DNA of 64,000 nucleotides from Anaerolineae bacterium (lineage in GTDB: Bacteria; Chloroflexota; Anaerolineae; 4572-78; J111): assembly GCA_023151115.1 (NCBI GenBank), contig JAKLJP010000029.1:1-64000 (forward strand). Reading direction: 5' to 3'. Each line of letters opens with the position of its first letter. Position 1 is the first letter of the stretch. Position numbers and translations under genes: made by a program. Under the pieces are notes generated by a model. That model did not search any database. It worked only from the letters and a program-made list of their open reading frames with translations, and had not been told where the DNA came from. Positions 42,053 through 50,812 of the stretch are shown piece by piece.

Positions 42053-43084
42053 CTAGGCCAGATGAATGCGCGGATCAAGATAGGCATAAACCAAATCGGT
42101 TACAATCTGAAAAAAGACGACCGCCACCGAAATCATGACCATAATGCCCATAATCACGGCGATATCGGCCCGTTCGGTGTGGTCAATAAAGAGCCGGCCC
42201 ATGCCCGGCCAGGCAAAAATACTTTCAGTCACAATCGCCCCGGCCAGCAGCAAGGGTAAATCCAGGCCGACAATCGTGACCAGCGGCAGGGAGGCATTTT
42301 TGAGAGCATGGCCGTAAATCACCATGCGGCGCGGCAAGCCTTTGGCCCGGGCGGTACGGATATAATCTTGGTTGATTACTTCCAGCATCGAAGCCCGGAC
42401 GTAGCGGCTGTAACCGGCCACGCTGATGATGGTCAGGGTGGCGACGGGCAAAACCAAATGCCACAGGATTTGCGGGATGGTTTTGCCCGCTTCCGGCTCG
42501 AACATGCCGACGGTGGGGAAATAGGGCAGGCCCCAGGCTTTGAAATTAACGGCAAAGACATACATCATCATCAAGGCCAGCCAAAAGACCGGCATCGAGT
42601 AGCCGATAAAAGAGAACGAGGTGAGTAGATTATCCACCCACGAATACTGCCGCAGCGCCGAATAGACGCCCACCACCAGCGAGAAAAAGATGATTAGAAC
42701 CTCCGCCGGGAGCATCAACAGCAGGGTATTGGGCAGGCGCTCCGTGATCAGGTCCAGGGCCGGACGGCGGGTCACAATTGAGGTACCGAAATCCCCTCGA
42801 ATGACCCCTTTACGTTTGCCGGGTTCATCGCCGACGCCGTCGCCATCTTTGTCTATGGTGGTCCAATCGTTGCCAACCAGCCAGTAAAGATATTGGACGG
42901 GCAGCGGTTGGTCCAGCCCAAATTGGCGCATCAGCCGCTCGCGGTCAGCAGCGCGGATGCGCTGGCGACCCCCCAGCGTGGCCAGGGGGTCGCCCATGCT
43001 ATTGGTTAAGATAAACAGCACAAAGGTAATAATCAAGAGTAACGGAATTGCCTGCAAGATGCGGCGGAGGATGTATTGAGTCAT
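42053..43084 (-). CDS. Peptide/nickel-type ABC permease (DppB-like)
   Basis: Permease of 343 residues of the OppB/DppB type. It has the N-terminal MTQYILRRILQAIPLLLIITFVLF signature helix, an unusually long periplasmic region with a short acidic DKDGDGVGDEPG calcium-loop-like insert, and the EAA loop (DYIRTARAKGLPRRMVIYGHALKNA). It forms the membrane channel with the DppC-like protein. Upstream is the substrate-binding protein gene; a 94-bp spacer with GTAGCAGGTAGCAAG-type repeats separates them. Confidence 0.95.
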   Translation of the reverse strand: MTQYILRRILQAIPLLLIITFVLFILTNSMGDPLATLGGRQRIRAADRERLMRQFGLDQPLPVQYLYWLVGNDWTTIDKDGDGVGDEPGKRKGVIRGDFGTSIVTRRPALDLITERLPNTLLLMLPAEVLIIFFSLVVGVYSALRQYSWVDNLLTSFSFIGYSMPVFWLALMMMYVFAVNFKAWGLPYFPTVGMFEPEAGKTIPQILWHLVLPVATLTIISVAGYSRYVRASMLEVINQDYIRTARAKGLPRRMVIYGHALKNASLPLVTIVGLDLPLLLAGAIVTESIFAWPGMGRLFIDHTERADIAVIMGIMVMISVAVVFFQIVTDLVYAYLDPRIHLA

Positions 43085-43104
43085 GCGTTACTCCCAAAGG
43101 CAGC

Positions 43105-43186
43105 AGGGGTGCGGGGTCGCAAGATAACAAGGTAGCAGGTAGCAAGTAATACTTGCTACCCTGCTACTTTGCTACCTGCTACTCTG
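43105..43186. repeat. GTAGCAG/GCTACCT repeats
   Basis: GGTAGCAGGTAGCAAGTA and TACTTGCTACCCTGCTAC arms form an imperfect palindrome of heptamer-like units in the spacer between substrate-binding protein and permease. It may limit transcription into the permeases, as attenuating hairpins do in other import operons. Confidence 0.7.
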
Positions 43187-45035
43187 CAATATCCCACTCA
43201 TTGGCATTAAAGAACGGATTGACGCCGGAGAACTTGACTCCGGTCAGGCGCGGGTTGACCGCCCATTGATCTTCATCACCCCACATCCCAATATAATAAA
43301 CGTTGTCGTACATAATCTGCTGAATCTCGTACATCAGCTCCAAACGCTTTTGGGGGTCAATCTCTACCGATTGCTGTTGGAACAGTGCATCCAGTTCTTC
43401 GTCGCAAACAAACCAGTTGCCGCCAGAAGGATTCTCATCGGTGGGAATCTGACTGCACAGCCAGTTGTCGGTGTTGGGGTCTGGGAAGGCGTATACATTT
43501 GACCATTGCGCAAAATCTGAATCGCCCACGGCCACCGGGCCGTCTTCGGCATAACCGGCAAAGAAGACATCCCCCTCAAAGTTGAACAGTTCCACCCCGA
43601 TGCCAATTTCGGCCAACTGCTGCTGGACGACGGCCTGGGTGTCTTTGCGAACAGGGCGCGGCGTGGTCACGTAGCGCAGCACCAGTTCTTCGCCATCCTT
43701 GTCGCGGGTGCCGTCGCCGTTGCTGTCTACCCAGCCGGCTTCATCCAGCAAGGCTGCGGCCTGTTCGGGGTCGTAAGGATAAGGCTCCAGGTCGGGGTTG
43801 GCCCAGGCCGAGCCATTCCAGAAGGTAGCATTGGGTTTGGTTAGGCCAAAGAGCAAATCCTCGGTAATCTGCTCCCGGTTAACGCCCAAAGCAAGCGCCT
43901 TGCGCACGTTCAGGTCAAGCATACCGGGGTGCGCGCTATCGGGCCGCATGTTTAAGAACCAGCCCTCGTTATAACCCGATGAGGCGCTCATAATATTAAT
44001 GCCGTTTTCTTTCAGGTCAGGAATATCGGCAAAGCTGACAAAGGTACCGATATCCACATCGCCCGCTTTAAGCGCGGCGTTCTGGGCAGCATCATCGGCC
44101 AGGATGCGGAAGAAAACTTCGTCTATTTTGGCTATATCACCGTGATAATTCTCATTGCGGGTAAAGGAGAAGTGGCTGCCGGTTTCAAACTCTTTGAACA
44201 CAAAAGGGCCAATGCCAACGCTGGGGGCGCGGTTCCATTCGGCGGTGTCAATGGTGCCTTCGGCCTCAAAAACCGGCTCCAGAATGTGCTTTGGCAAAAT
44301 CGCCCCGCCATTGGCTTTGACAAAGAGCACCGACTGCCAGGCCGGGAAGGGTTTAGTGAGTTTGACTTCAACCGTCAAAGGATCAGGCGCGGTTACATCC
44401 TCGACAAATTCATCATAGGGGTAGCGGGTGATAACGGTATTACCTTCATCCATCACCATTTGCCAGGTAAAGACCCAATCCTCGGCAGTGTACGGCTCGC
44501 CGTCGGACCAGGTCAAACCTTCCTTTAATTTGAAGGTCATGGTCAGGCCATCCTCAGAAATACCGCCGTTCTGGATGCTGGGCATCTCGGTCAGGTGGAC
44601 CAGGCAGGGCTGAGCCTTTTCATCAAAATTCCAGGGACGTTCCAACCATAAAGCGGTCGTAATCCAGCTAAACCATTGATCGGTGTAATGGGGGTTAAAA
44701 GAACTCGGTTCCTGGGTAAAGCTGATTCTGACCACTTTGCCTTCGCTGTCGGCAGCGGCTTCAGCCGTTGCTTCCGCAGTAGCCTCCGCTTCGGCGGTGG
44801 CTTCCGCTTCGACCGTTGGGGGCAGGTCGGCGCAATCCGGCACGACTACTTCGGCTTCGGCAGTAGCTTCTGCCGTAGGTTCAGCTTCTTCAGTGGCAGT
44901 TGGGGTGATAGCGGCAGCGACTTCCGTTTGGGCCTGCTCAGGGGTGCTGGGCGCAAGCTGGGCGCTGCCATAACTGGCTAAAAACAATAAGGTTACCATC
45001 ACAAAGATTGACCACCAAGGTCGTTTTGCAAACAT
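43179..45035 (-). CDS. ABC importer substrate-binding protein (SBP_bac_5, DppA/OppA-like)
   Basis: Secreted solute-binding protein of 618 residues of the peptide family. A signal peptide (residues 1-25, ending ASYGSA) has no lipobox cysteine, unlike most relatives, so anchoring may differ. Residues 28-100 are a low-complexity Ala/Glu/Thr linker (AEATAEA repeats). The family domain follows: SFTQEPSSFNPHYTD, then LTWSDGEPYTAEDWVFTW, the hallmark near the ligand cleft. Ligands could be oligopeptides, nickel or sugars. It has its own AGGAGG site. A DSNGDGTRDKDGEE calcium-like loop is present. Confidence 0.95.
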   Translation of the reverse strand: MFAKRPWWSIFVMVTLLFLASYGSAQLAPSTPEQAQTEVAAAITPTATEEAEPTAEATAEAEVVVPDCADLPPTVEAEATAEAEATAEATAEAAADSEGKVVRISFTQEPSSFNPHYTDQWFSWITTALWLERPWNFDEKAQPCLVHLTEMPSIQNGGISEDGLTMTFKLKEGLTWSDGEPYTAEDWVFTWQMVMDEGNTVITRYPYDEFVEDVTAPDPLTVEVKLTKPFPAWQSVLFVKANGGAILPKHILEPVFEAEGTIDTAEWNRAPSVGIGPFVFKEFETGSHFSFTRNENYHGDIAKIDEVFFRILADDAAQNAALKAGDVDIGTFVSFADIPDLKENGINIMSASSGYNEGWFLNMRPDSAHPGMLDLNVRKALALGVNREQITEDLLFGLTKPNATFWNGSAWANPDLEPYPYDPEQAAALLDEAGWVDSNGDGTRDKDGEELVLRYVTTPRPVRKDTQAVVQQQLAEIGIGVELFNFEGDVFFAGYAEDGPVAVGDSDFAQWSNVYAFPDPNTDNWLCSQIPTDENPSGGNWFVCDEELDALFQQQSVEIDPQKRLELMYEIQQIMYDNVYYIGMWGDEDQWAVNPRLTGVKFSGVNPFFNANEWDIAE

Positions 45036-45353
45036 TTTCTCCTCCTGAATAGATTTATCTCAAAAGTCAACATTATTGAAAGCTTTGAGTAAATATAAGC
45101 GTAATCCTACTGCCTCACCCCCTTTCGATTTTTATGGAGAACATTCGGAAACTCCACACTCACTTTGCTTACCGAGCTTGTCCGGCGATGAAGTCGCCGG
45201 ATTATGAAACAACGCCCGATTAATCGAGTTAAAGCCGGGTTCACCCGGCGCTGTAGAGTAGCCCTGGCATTCATGCCGGGGCAGATCAGGTCAGCAAAGC
45301 AGGTTTGCTCTGGGTATATTAAAGAAACCAGAGCAAGCTCTGGACTCCAAAAT
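45036..45353. other. Gene-free stretch holding mini-hairpin array
   Basis: No gene. The right two thirds (45181-45347) are a chain of short hairpins listed separately. The left third is AT-rich and may hold the promoter of the substrate-binding protein gene. Confidence 0.6.
45181..45347. repeat. Array of short hairpins, copy 1
   Basis: Includes TCCGGCGA/TCGCCGGA (45181-45201), GCCGGG-ttca-CCCGGC (45234-45249), a 9-bp hairpin with a TTCA loop at 45261-45282, and CCAGAGC/GCTCTGG near the end. The 45261 hairpin has the same outline as 63231-63252 with compensatory base changes. Confidence 0.75.
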
Positions 45354-46541
45354 TTACTTCAACTCACCTCTTACAAAGCGCAAAGCGGTTTCGGCCAGCA
45401 TGGCCGCGCCGACAGGGAGGGCATCTTCGTCCAGGTTGAAGGTGGCTTCGTGCAGGCCGCCGTATTCGCCAACAGGGGGCTTGACGCCCAAGCGGAACAT
45501 AGCCCCCGGCGCTTTGGCGGTCATGTAAGCAAAATCTTCCGCGCCAAAGCTGGCCATATCCTCGTCGGTTACTTTGTCGCTGCCCAGCAGATCAACCCCG
45601 ACCTGCTGCAGCCAGCCGACAACCGTCGCATCATTCGCTAACGGGGGATAACCAATATCAAACTCGAGCCGGTAATCGCCGCCCAAGGTGCGGGCAATGG
45701 AGGCCGCTTTCTCGACCTCTTCGCGCAGCTGCAGCCGGACTTTTTCATCGTGGCTGCGTAAAGTGCCCTCGATGTAGGCTTCGGCAGGGATAACATTACT
45801 CGCGCTGCCGGCCCGAACAATGCCGACCGTGACCACGCCGGAACGGAGCGGGTTGAGCCGGCGCGAGGGGATTCCATACAACGCTTGCAGCACCTGGGTT
45901 GCCAGCCAGATGGGGTCTAACCCGGCGTAGGGATGAGCGGCATGCCCGCCCCGGCCATGAATGTGCAGGTGAAAATCATCTACGGCTGCCTGGGCCACAC
46001 CGGGAGCTACCCTGATTTTGCCCACCTCAAGCCTAGAATCCACATGCAGGGCAATGACCGCATCCAGCCCATCGAGCGCGCCAGCGGCAATCATACGGGG
46101 CGCGCCGCTGAGGCCCTCGTCGTCAAACCCCTCTTCCGAGGGTTGAAAGAGCAGCCGGACTTCACCCGGCAGGTCCACTTCTTTGAGCAGCATAGCCACA
46201 CCCAACAACATCGCGGTATGGGCGTCGTGGCCGCAGGCGTGCATTTTGCCAGGGATTTGGCTGGCGTACTCGACCCCGGTTTGCTCCAGAATGGGCAGGG
46301 CGTCCATATCGGCCCGGATACCGATAGCCGGTCCGCGCCCCTGCCCCAGCCGGGCCACCACGCCGGTTTTGCCCACCCCGGTTTGGGTTTCGACGCCTAA
46401 ATCGGCCAGGGTTTGGGCCACCAGTCCGGCAGTTTCGTAAAGATCAAAACCCAACTCCGGCTTTTGGTGAATAATCCGGCGCAGCCGCACGATCTCACCT
46501 TTGAGCAGTCTGGCTCGTTGTAATATGGCTTGATCAGTCAT
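45354..46541 (-). CDS. M20-family amidohydrolase (N-acyl amino acid/hippurate hydrolase type)
   Basis: Zinc-dependent M20D-type amidohydrolase of 395 residues. Metal-binding elements are visible: the RADMDALPI aspartate, C103 and H105 in HACGHDAHTAM, E136-E137 in QPSEEGF, and a C-terminal FGAEDFAYM. Enzymes of this group remove acyl groups from amino acids (hippurate, N-acetyl amino acids, auxin conjugates). Its position directly upstream of a peptide-type ABC importer suggests the imported compound may be an acylated amino acid or peptide, which is inference. Confidence 0.93.
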   Translation of the reverse strand: MTDQAILQRARLLKGEIVRLRRIIHQKPELGFDLYETAGLVAQTLADLGVETQTGVGKTGVVARLGQGRGPAIGIRADMDALPILEQTGVEYASQIPGKMHACGHDAHTAMLLGVAMLLKEVDLPGEVRLLFQPSEEGFDDEGLSGAPRMIAAGALDGLDAVIALHVDSRLEVGKIRVAPGVAQAAVDDFHLHIHGRGGHAAHPYAGLDPIWLATQVLQALYGIPSRRLNPLRSGVVTVGIVRAGSASNVIPAEAYIEGTLRSHDEKVRLQLREEVEKAASIARTLGGDYRLEFDIGYPPLANDATVVGWLQQVGVDLLGSDKVTDEDMASFGAEDFAYMTAKAPGAMFRLGVKPPVGEYGGLHEATFNLDEDALPVGAAMLAETALRFVRGELK

Positions 46542-46685
46542 GGGTCAAGTTCCTGATTTTGAATTGGGATAACTTGGAAACGTAAAGTAGGGTGTCAGCA
46601 GACGGAAGTGGGGGCATTATAGCGATTCCAATTTGAAAACGCAAGCCTTAAGAAGTTGTTGCTCATCGTCTTACCGCATGCTATA

Positions 46686-46781
46686 CTCAGTAGGCCCAAT
46701 TTTTCACTTTAGCTGGCGCATCCCTATACGCCAGCGGGCGGCATAGGGATGCCACCCTACGGGAAAGTTGGATCTACTGAG
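46686..46781. repeat. MITE-like element, copy B (96 bp)
   Basis: Ends CTCAGTAGGCCCAA and TTGGATCTACTGAG match copy A. The internal hairpin loops, CCCT and AGGG, are again complementary but differ in sequence from copy A, which is compensatory change. It lies 38 bp upstream of mutS. Confidence 0.8.
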
Positions 46782-46818
46782 AATCATTAACCATTCACAA
46801 TTCACTATTCACAATTTT
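46782..46818. repeat. CATTCACAATTCACTATTCACAA repeats before mutS
   Basis: ATTCACA/ATTCACT units occupy the space immediately before the mutS start, leaving no visible ribosome binding site. Confidence 0.7.
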
Positions 46819-46819
46819 T

Positions 46820-49468
46820 ATGACCACTCCTGTTCGCCAACAATATTTATCGGTCAAAAAACAATACCCCGATACGATTGTCTTTTTTCGCCTGGGCGAC
46901 TTCTACGAAACCTTTGACGAGGACGCCCGAACCATCGCCAAGGCGCTCGACATCGTGCTGACCTCGCGCAATGTAGATAAAGGACAGCGTGTACCGATGG
47001 CTGGCGTGCCCTATCATGCCGTCGAAAGTTACCTGGCCCGGCTGATTCGGGCCGGCTTCAAGGTGGCGATTTGCGAGCAGTTGGGCAGCGAGCCGATCAA
47101 GGGGTTAGTCCCCCGCGAGGTCATCCGGGTGGTCACGCCCGGCACGGTGGTCGAGTCAAATCTGCTGACGGCCAAGGAGAACAACTATCTGGCGGCGGTA
47201 GTGATTCAGGGAGAGCGAGCCGGGATCGCTTTTGTAGACATCACCACCGGTGAGTTTGCCGCCACCCAGGTGCAGGGCCACGACCTGGCCCGGCTGCTGC
47301 TGAACGAGATTACCCGCCTCAAACCGGCGGAGATTATTGCCCCCAATCCGGCCAGCCTGGAACCCCTTGAACCGTTGAGCACGCCCCGCTCGCTCTACGA
47401 CGAGTGGCGGTTTGAAGCCAGCCACGCCCAGCAGGTGCTGCAGCGCCACTTCGAGGTAGCGACGCTGGATGGTTTTGGACTGGGCGGCAAGCCGCTGGCC
47501 GTGCAGGCCGCCGGAGCAATTATTCAATATGTGGCCGACGCCCAGAAACAAGCCCTGGCCCACATCGCCCGCCTCACCGCCTATAACACCGACGCTTTTA
47601 TGGCTCTCGACGCGGCCACCCGGCGCAACCTGGAACTGACCGAGACGATTCGTTCCGGCGCGGTCCAGGGGTCGCTGCTGGGGGTGTTGGACAAAACGAT
47701 CACCCCGATGGGCGGGCGGCTGCTCCGCACCTGGCTGCACCAACCGCTGCTCGACGTGGCCGCCTTGAACGAGCGCCTCGATGCCGTCGAAACTTTCTTC
47801 AACGACACCCTGGCTCGCGGCGACCTGCGCACCCGGCTCAAAGAAATCGCCGATCTGGAACGCTTGACCAACCGCACCATTCAGGGCATCGCCCAGCCGC
47901 GAGACTTGTTAGCCATTAAACGCAGCTTGGAAGCCGTGCCGGTTATCCAGCAAATCCTGGAAAATTTACGATTTACGATTTACGATTTACGATTAAATGA
48001 ATCGAAAACTTCATCCCCCAATCTCCAATCTCCAATCTCCAATCTCAAGTTAGACCCCTGCACCGACATTTCCAGCCTCATCGCCCAGGCGATTGTGGAC
48101 GACCCACCGGCGGTGATCGCTAAGGGCGGTTTTATCCGGCCCGGTTTTTCGGCGGAACTGGATGGAATTATTGCCAGTTCCCGCGAGGCCAAAGTGTGGG
48201 TGGCCAATCTGGAGCCGCAGGAGCGCCAGCGCACCGGCATCAAGAGTCTGAAGGTCAGCTTTAACAAGGTTTTTGGCTATTACATCGAGGTGTCTCACGC
48301 CAACCGTGACCTGATTCCGCCCGATTACATTCGCAAGCAAACCCTGGTCAATGCCGAGCGCTACATCACCCCCGAGCTAAAGGAGTACGAAAGCCTGATC
48401 CTCAACGCCGACGAAAGACAGCTTGAGGTGGAAACGCGCATCTTCAAAGAGGTTTGCGCGCGCATTGGGGCAGCCGCCGAGCGTATCCTGGCTACTTCGC
48501 GCGGCCTGGCCTATCTGGACAGCGTGGCCGCCCTGGCCGAAGTGGCCCAGCACCACAACTACAACCGCCCCAGCCTGAGCGACGATGACGTGCTGGAAAT
48601 TATCAATGGCCGCCATCCGGTGGTCGAAACTATGCCCCTGCTCGACGCCGATGGACTGGCGACCGCTTTTGTGCCCAACGATGTCTGCCTGTCGCGAGAG
48701 GAACTGATCCACATCATCACCGGTCCCAACATGTCGGGCAAATCCACCTTTTTGCGACAGGTGGCGCTAATTGTGCTGATGGCTCAAATCGGCAGCTTTG
48801 TGCCGGCGGATAAGGCCAAAATTGGGCTGGTGGACCGTATCTTCACCCGGATTGGGGCGCAGGATGAGATTCACGCCGGGCAAAGCACCTTTATGGTCGA
48901 GATGGTCGAAACGGCCTCGATTCTGTCCCAAAGCACCCCGCGCAGCCTGCTGATTCTGGACGAGGTGGGCCGGGGGACCAGCACCTACGACGGCCTGGCC
49001 ATCGCCCGCGCGGTGGTCGAGTACATCCACAACAACCCCAAAATTCGGGCCAAAACCCTCTTTGCCACCCATTACCACGAACTGACTGAACTGGCCCGTT
49101 ATTTGCCCCACGTGCGCAATTACAATGTGGCCGTGACCGAGGAAGGCAACAAAGTTGTCTTTCTGCACAAAATTGTGCCAGGCGGGGCCGACCGCTCCTA
49201 CGGTATCCATGTGGCTCAAATTGCCGGGATTCCGAAAGCGGTCATCAGCCGGGCCAACGAGATTCTGGAGGAGTTGGAAGGCAGCGCCGCCTTTCAGGAG
49301 AAAAAAGCCCGCGTCCGTGATGCCTTTGCGGGCGGGGTGCAGATGTCGTTTTTGGGGCCGGAAACCCATCCGCTGATCGAGGAGATCAAGGGGCTGGAGG
49401 TGGACCAGTTGTCGCCGCTGGAGGCGTTGAATAAGCTGTACGAGTTGAAACAGAAGGCGACGGGCTAG
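46820..49468 (+). CDS. mutS: DNA mismatch repair protein MutS with in-frame repeat insert
   Basis: MutS of 882 residues. The mismatch-wedge motif F28-Y29-E30 lies in FRLGDFYETF, and the connector and core domains follow. The C-terminal ATPase has Walker A GPNMSGKST (635-643), LDEVGRGTSTYDG and FATHYHEL. Between two core-domain helices, residues 382-411 are foreign: four TTTACGA heptamers (47965-47992) and four CCAATCT heptamers (48018-48045) encode RFTIYDLRLN and SPNLQSPISNL. The reading frame is intact, so function is probably retained. There is no clear ribosome binding site before ATG 46820. Confidence 0.95.
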   Translation: MTTPVRQQYLSVKKQYPDTIVFFRLGDFYETFDEDARTIAKALDIVLTSRNVDKGQRVPMAGVPYHAVESYLARLIRAGFKVAICEQLGSEPIKGLVPREVIRVVTPGTVVESNLLTAKENNYLAAVVIQGERAGIAFVDITTGEFAATQVQGHDLARLLLNEITRLKPAEIIAPNPASLEPLEPLSTPRSLYDEWRFEASHAQQVLQRHFEVATLDGFGLGGKPLAVQAAGAIIQYVADAQKQALAHIARLTAYNTDAFMALDAATRRNLELTETIRSGAVQGSLLGVLDKTITPMGGRLLRTWLHQPLLDVAALNERLDAVETFFNDTLARGDLRTRLKEIADLERLTNRTIQGIAQPRDLLAIKRSLEAVPVIQQILENLRFTIYDLRLNESKTSSPNLQSPISNLKLDPCTDISSLIAQAIVDDPPAVIAKGGFIRPGFSAELDGIIASSREAKVWVANLEPQERQRTGIKSLKVSFNKVFGYYIEVSHANRDLIPPDYIRKQTLVNAERYITPELKEYESLILNADERQLEVETRIFKEVCARIGAAAERILATSRGLAYLDSVAALAEVAQHHNYNRPSLSDDDVLEIINGRHPVVETMPLLDADGLATAFVPNDVCLSREELIHIITGPNMSGKSTFLRQVALIVLMAQIGSFVPADKAKIGLVDRIFTRIGAQDEIHAGQSTFMVEMVETASILSQSTPRSLLILDEVGRGTSTYDGLAIARAVVEYIHNNPKIRAKTLFATHYHELTELARYLPHVRNYNVAVTEEGNKVVFLHKIVPGGADRSYGIHVAQIAGIPKAVISRANEILEELEGSAAFQEKKARVRDAFAGGVQMSFLGPETHPLIEEIKGLEVDQLSPLEALNKLYELKQKATG
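47965..48045. repeat. Two heptamer arrays within mutS
   Basis: TTTACGA x4 (47965-47992) and CCAATCT x4 (48018-48045), with a short unique stretch between. Together with flanks they add about 30 codons at a loop of the MutS core domain. Confidence 0.95.
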
Positions 49469-49511
49469 AGATTGAAGATTGAATTAGACCATGCCACAAT
49501 TAAAATCAGCC

Positions 49512-49558
49512 AAAACGTCTTGCGTGTTCCATTTTTATTACGCAAGACGCAAGACGCA
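49512..49558. repeat. CTTGCGT/ACGCAAG inverted repeat
   Basis: CGTCTTGCGTG and ACGCAAGACGCAAGACG arms in the mutS-fmdB spacer, of the same family as 39957-40010. Confidence 0.6.
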
Positions 49559-49598
49559 GCACCCACTGTGTCTCTCTTTTCTCAGGAGATAACCAGCC

Positions 49599-49877
49599 AT
49601 GCCCATCTACGAATACGAATGTGCCACCTGCGGTGAACGGTTTGATAAACTCATCCGCTCCCTCAGCCGCATGCCGGCGGAGATAGCCTGCCCGGCTTGC
49701 CGGAGCATTGAGACTCGACGGCTGATCTCTGCCCCGGCTGTTCACACCGGCGATGGCGGCGACGGCGAGAGCGAAGCCGCGGCAGATACGGCTTTAGCCA
49801 AACCCGCCGTTTTTGGGCGCAAAGAGCTGAATGAAGCTCTGGCCAAAAAAAAGGAGTTACGAGAGTCTTCCTCTTGA
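49599..49877 (+). CDS. FmdB-type zinc-ribbon protein
   Basis: Protein of 92 residues. The N-terminal FmdB zinc ribbon (MPIYEYECATCGERFD, then CPAC) covers about residues 1-45. A disordered Gly/Asp/Glu stretch and a basic Lys/Glu helix follow. FmdB-like proteins are widespread and the original regulatory role proposed for formamidase genes is not general; what it binds is unknown. An AGGAG site precedes the ATG. The 212-bp downstream gap ends in a strong hairpin terminator. Confidence 0.88.
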   Translation: MPIYEYECATCGERFDKLIRSLSRMPAEIACPACRSIETRRLISAPAVHTGDGGDGESEAAADTALAKPAVFGRKELNEALAKKKELRESSS

Positions 49878-49882
49878 GTGTA

Positions 49883-49976
49883 GAGCGTTCATCTGAGATA
49901 AAATTCGCCACTAATTTCACGAATTAACACCATTTTTTTTACCTTTATTCGTGAAAATTCGTGTCATTCGTGGCTT
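49883..49976. repeat. TTCGTG/ATTCGTG repeats
   Basis: AGAGCGTTCATCTG (shared with 5430) is followed by ACTAATTTCACGAATTAACA and TTCGTGAAAATTCGTGTC, which form an imperfect inverted repeat around a T-run. Confidence 0.55.
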
Positions 49977-50035
49977 AAAATGTTCAACAACACTTTACGG
50001 GGACATTCTGTGTCAGCCACATGACCCCTTAAACA

Positions 50036-50075
50036 ACAACCCCCACCTTGCTTGATAAAGGCGGGGGTTGTTTTT
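50036..50075. terminator. Bidirectional hairpin terminator
   Basis: ACAACCCCC-A-CCTT pairs with AAGG-C-GGGGGTTGT (one A-C mismatch) and is followed by a T5 run on the plus strand. It sits between convergent genes (fmdB-like on plus, zinc-ribbon membrane protein on minus). Confidence 0.85.
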
Positions 50076-50089
50076 GATAAAGTGAACTT

Positions 50090-50695
50090 CTAGGCCGGGC
50101 CGGCTTCCGGCAGGTGGGGTCGGGTTTCGTCGCCGCGTAAGAGTGGGGCGTTTGGCTCAACCACCGAAGCCACCGGAGCCGCCACCATGGGCCGCGTTTC
50201 GGACATGACCTGGCCGGAAGAGTTATCGAAATGGTCGGGTGGGGCGGTGGCGACGCTCACGTGCATGCCACAGTAGGGGCAGATATTCCAGAGCAAGTTC
50301 AGGCTCTTTTGGCAGTGGGGACAAATCTTCTTCAGGGTAGTATGGCAGTCGGGGCAAACTACCCAGGCTTCATCTACCTGGCGCGAGCAGCCGGGGCAGC
50401 GGGGCCGCTCTTCCAAATCTTGCAACAGCGCCTCTTCTTCCAGGGAACGCTCGTACAACTCGGCCAGGGTGACGGGTGGGCGCAGCAAAAAGTACAGCAC
50501 CAACCCCAACGGACCAAAAACCACCACCATCAACGTTGCCAGCAAAATGGCAAAAACATCACGCGAGCGCCGTTTGACATCCCGAAAAGTCCAGATAATC
50601 AGGCTCAACCACAGCGCCAGGAAAAACGCTCCCCCAAAGGCCAGGATGACTTGCAGCCCGGTAATAATGAAGGAGGGAATTTGAATTTCAGGCAT
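50090..50695 (-). CDS. Membrane-anchored double zinc-ribbon protein
   Basis: Protein of 201 residues with two N-terminal membrane segments (about 8-35 and 45-68), a short acidic linker, then two adjacent zinc-ribbon units made of CPGC/CPDC and CPHC/CPYC pairs (about residues 98-142), resembling DZANK-type ribbons. The C-terminal 60 residues are disordered. The combination suggests a membrane protein presenting zinc ribbons to the cytoplasm for protein binding. No known family function can be given. Minus-strand transcription probably ends at the hairpin at 50036-50075. Confidence 0.8.
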   Translation of the reverse strand: MPEIQIPSFIITGLQVILAFGGAFFLALWLSLIIWTFRDVKRRSRDVFAILLATLMVVVFGPLGLVLYFLLRPPVTLAELYERSLEEEALLQDLEERPRCPGCSRQVDEAWVVCPDCHTTLKKICPHCQKSLNLLWNICPYCGMHVSVATAPPDHFDNSSGQVMSETRPMVAAPVASVVEPNAPLLRGDETRPHLPEAGPA

Positions 50696-50812
50696 TAAAT
50701 TTTACTCCATTTTTGTTTTATGTTTAAGGTTGGAACATTGAACGGACCAACGCGCACCCGATTATACCACAATCGAGATTTGAGACAAGCAGCCGAACAA
50801 ATTTGAGCGTGG

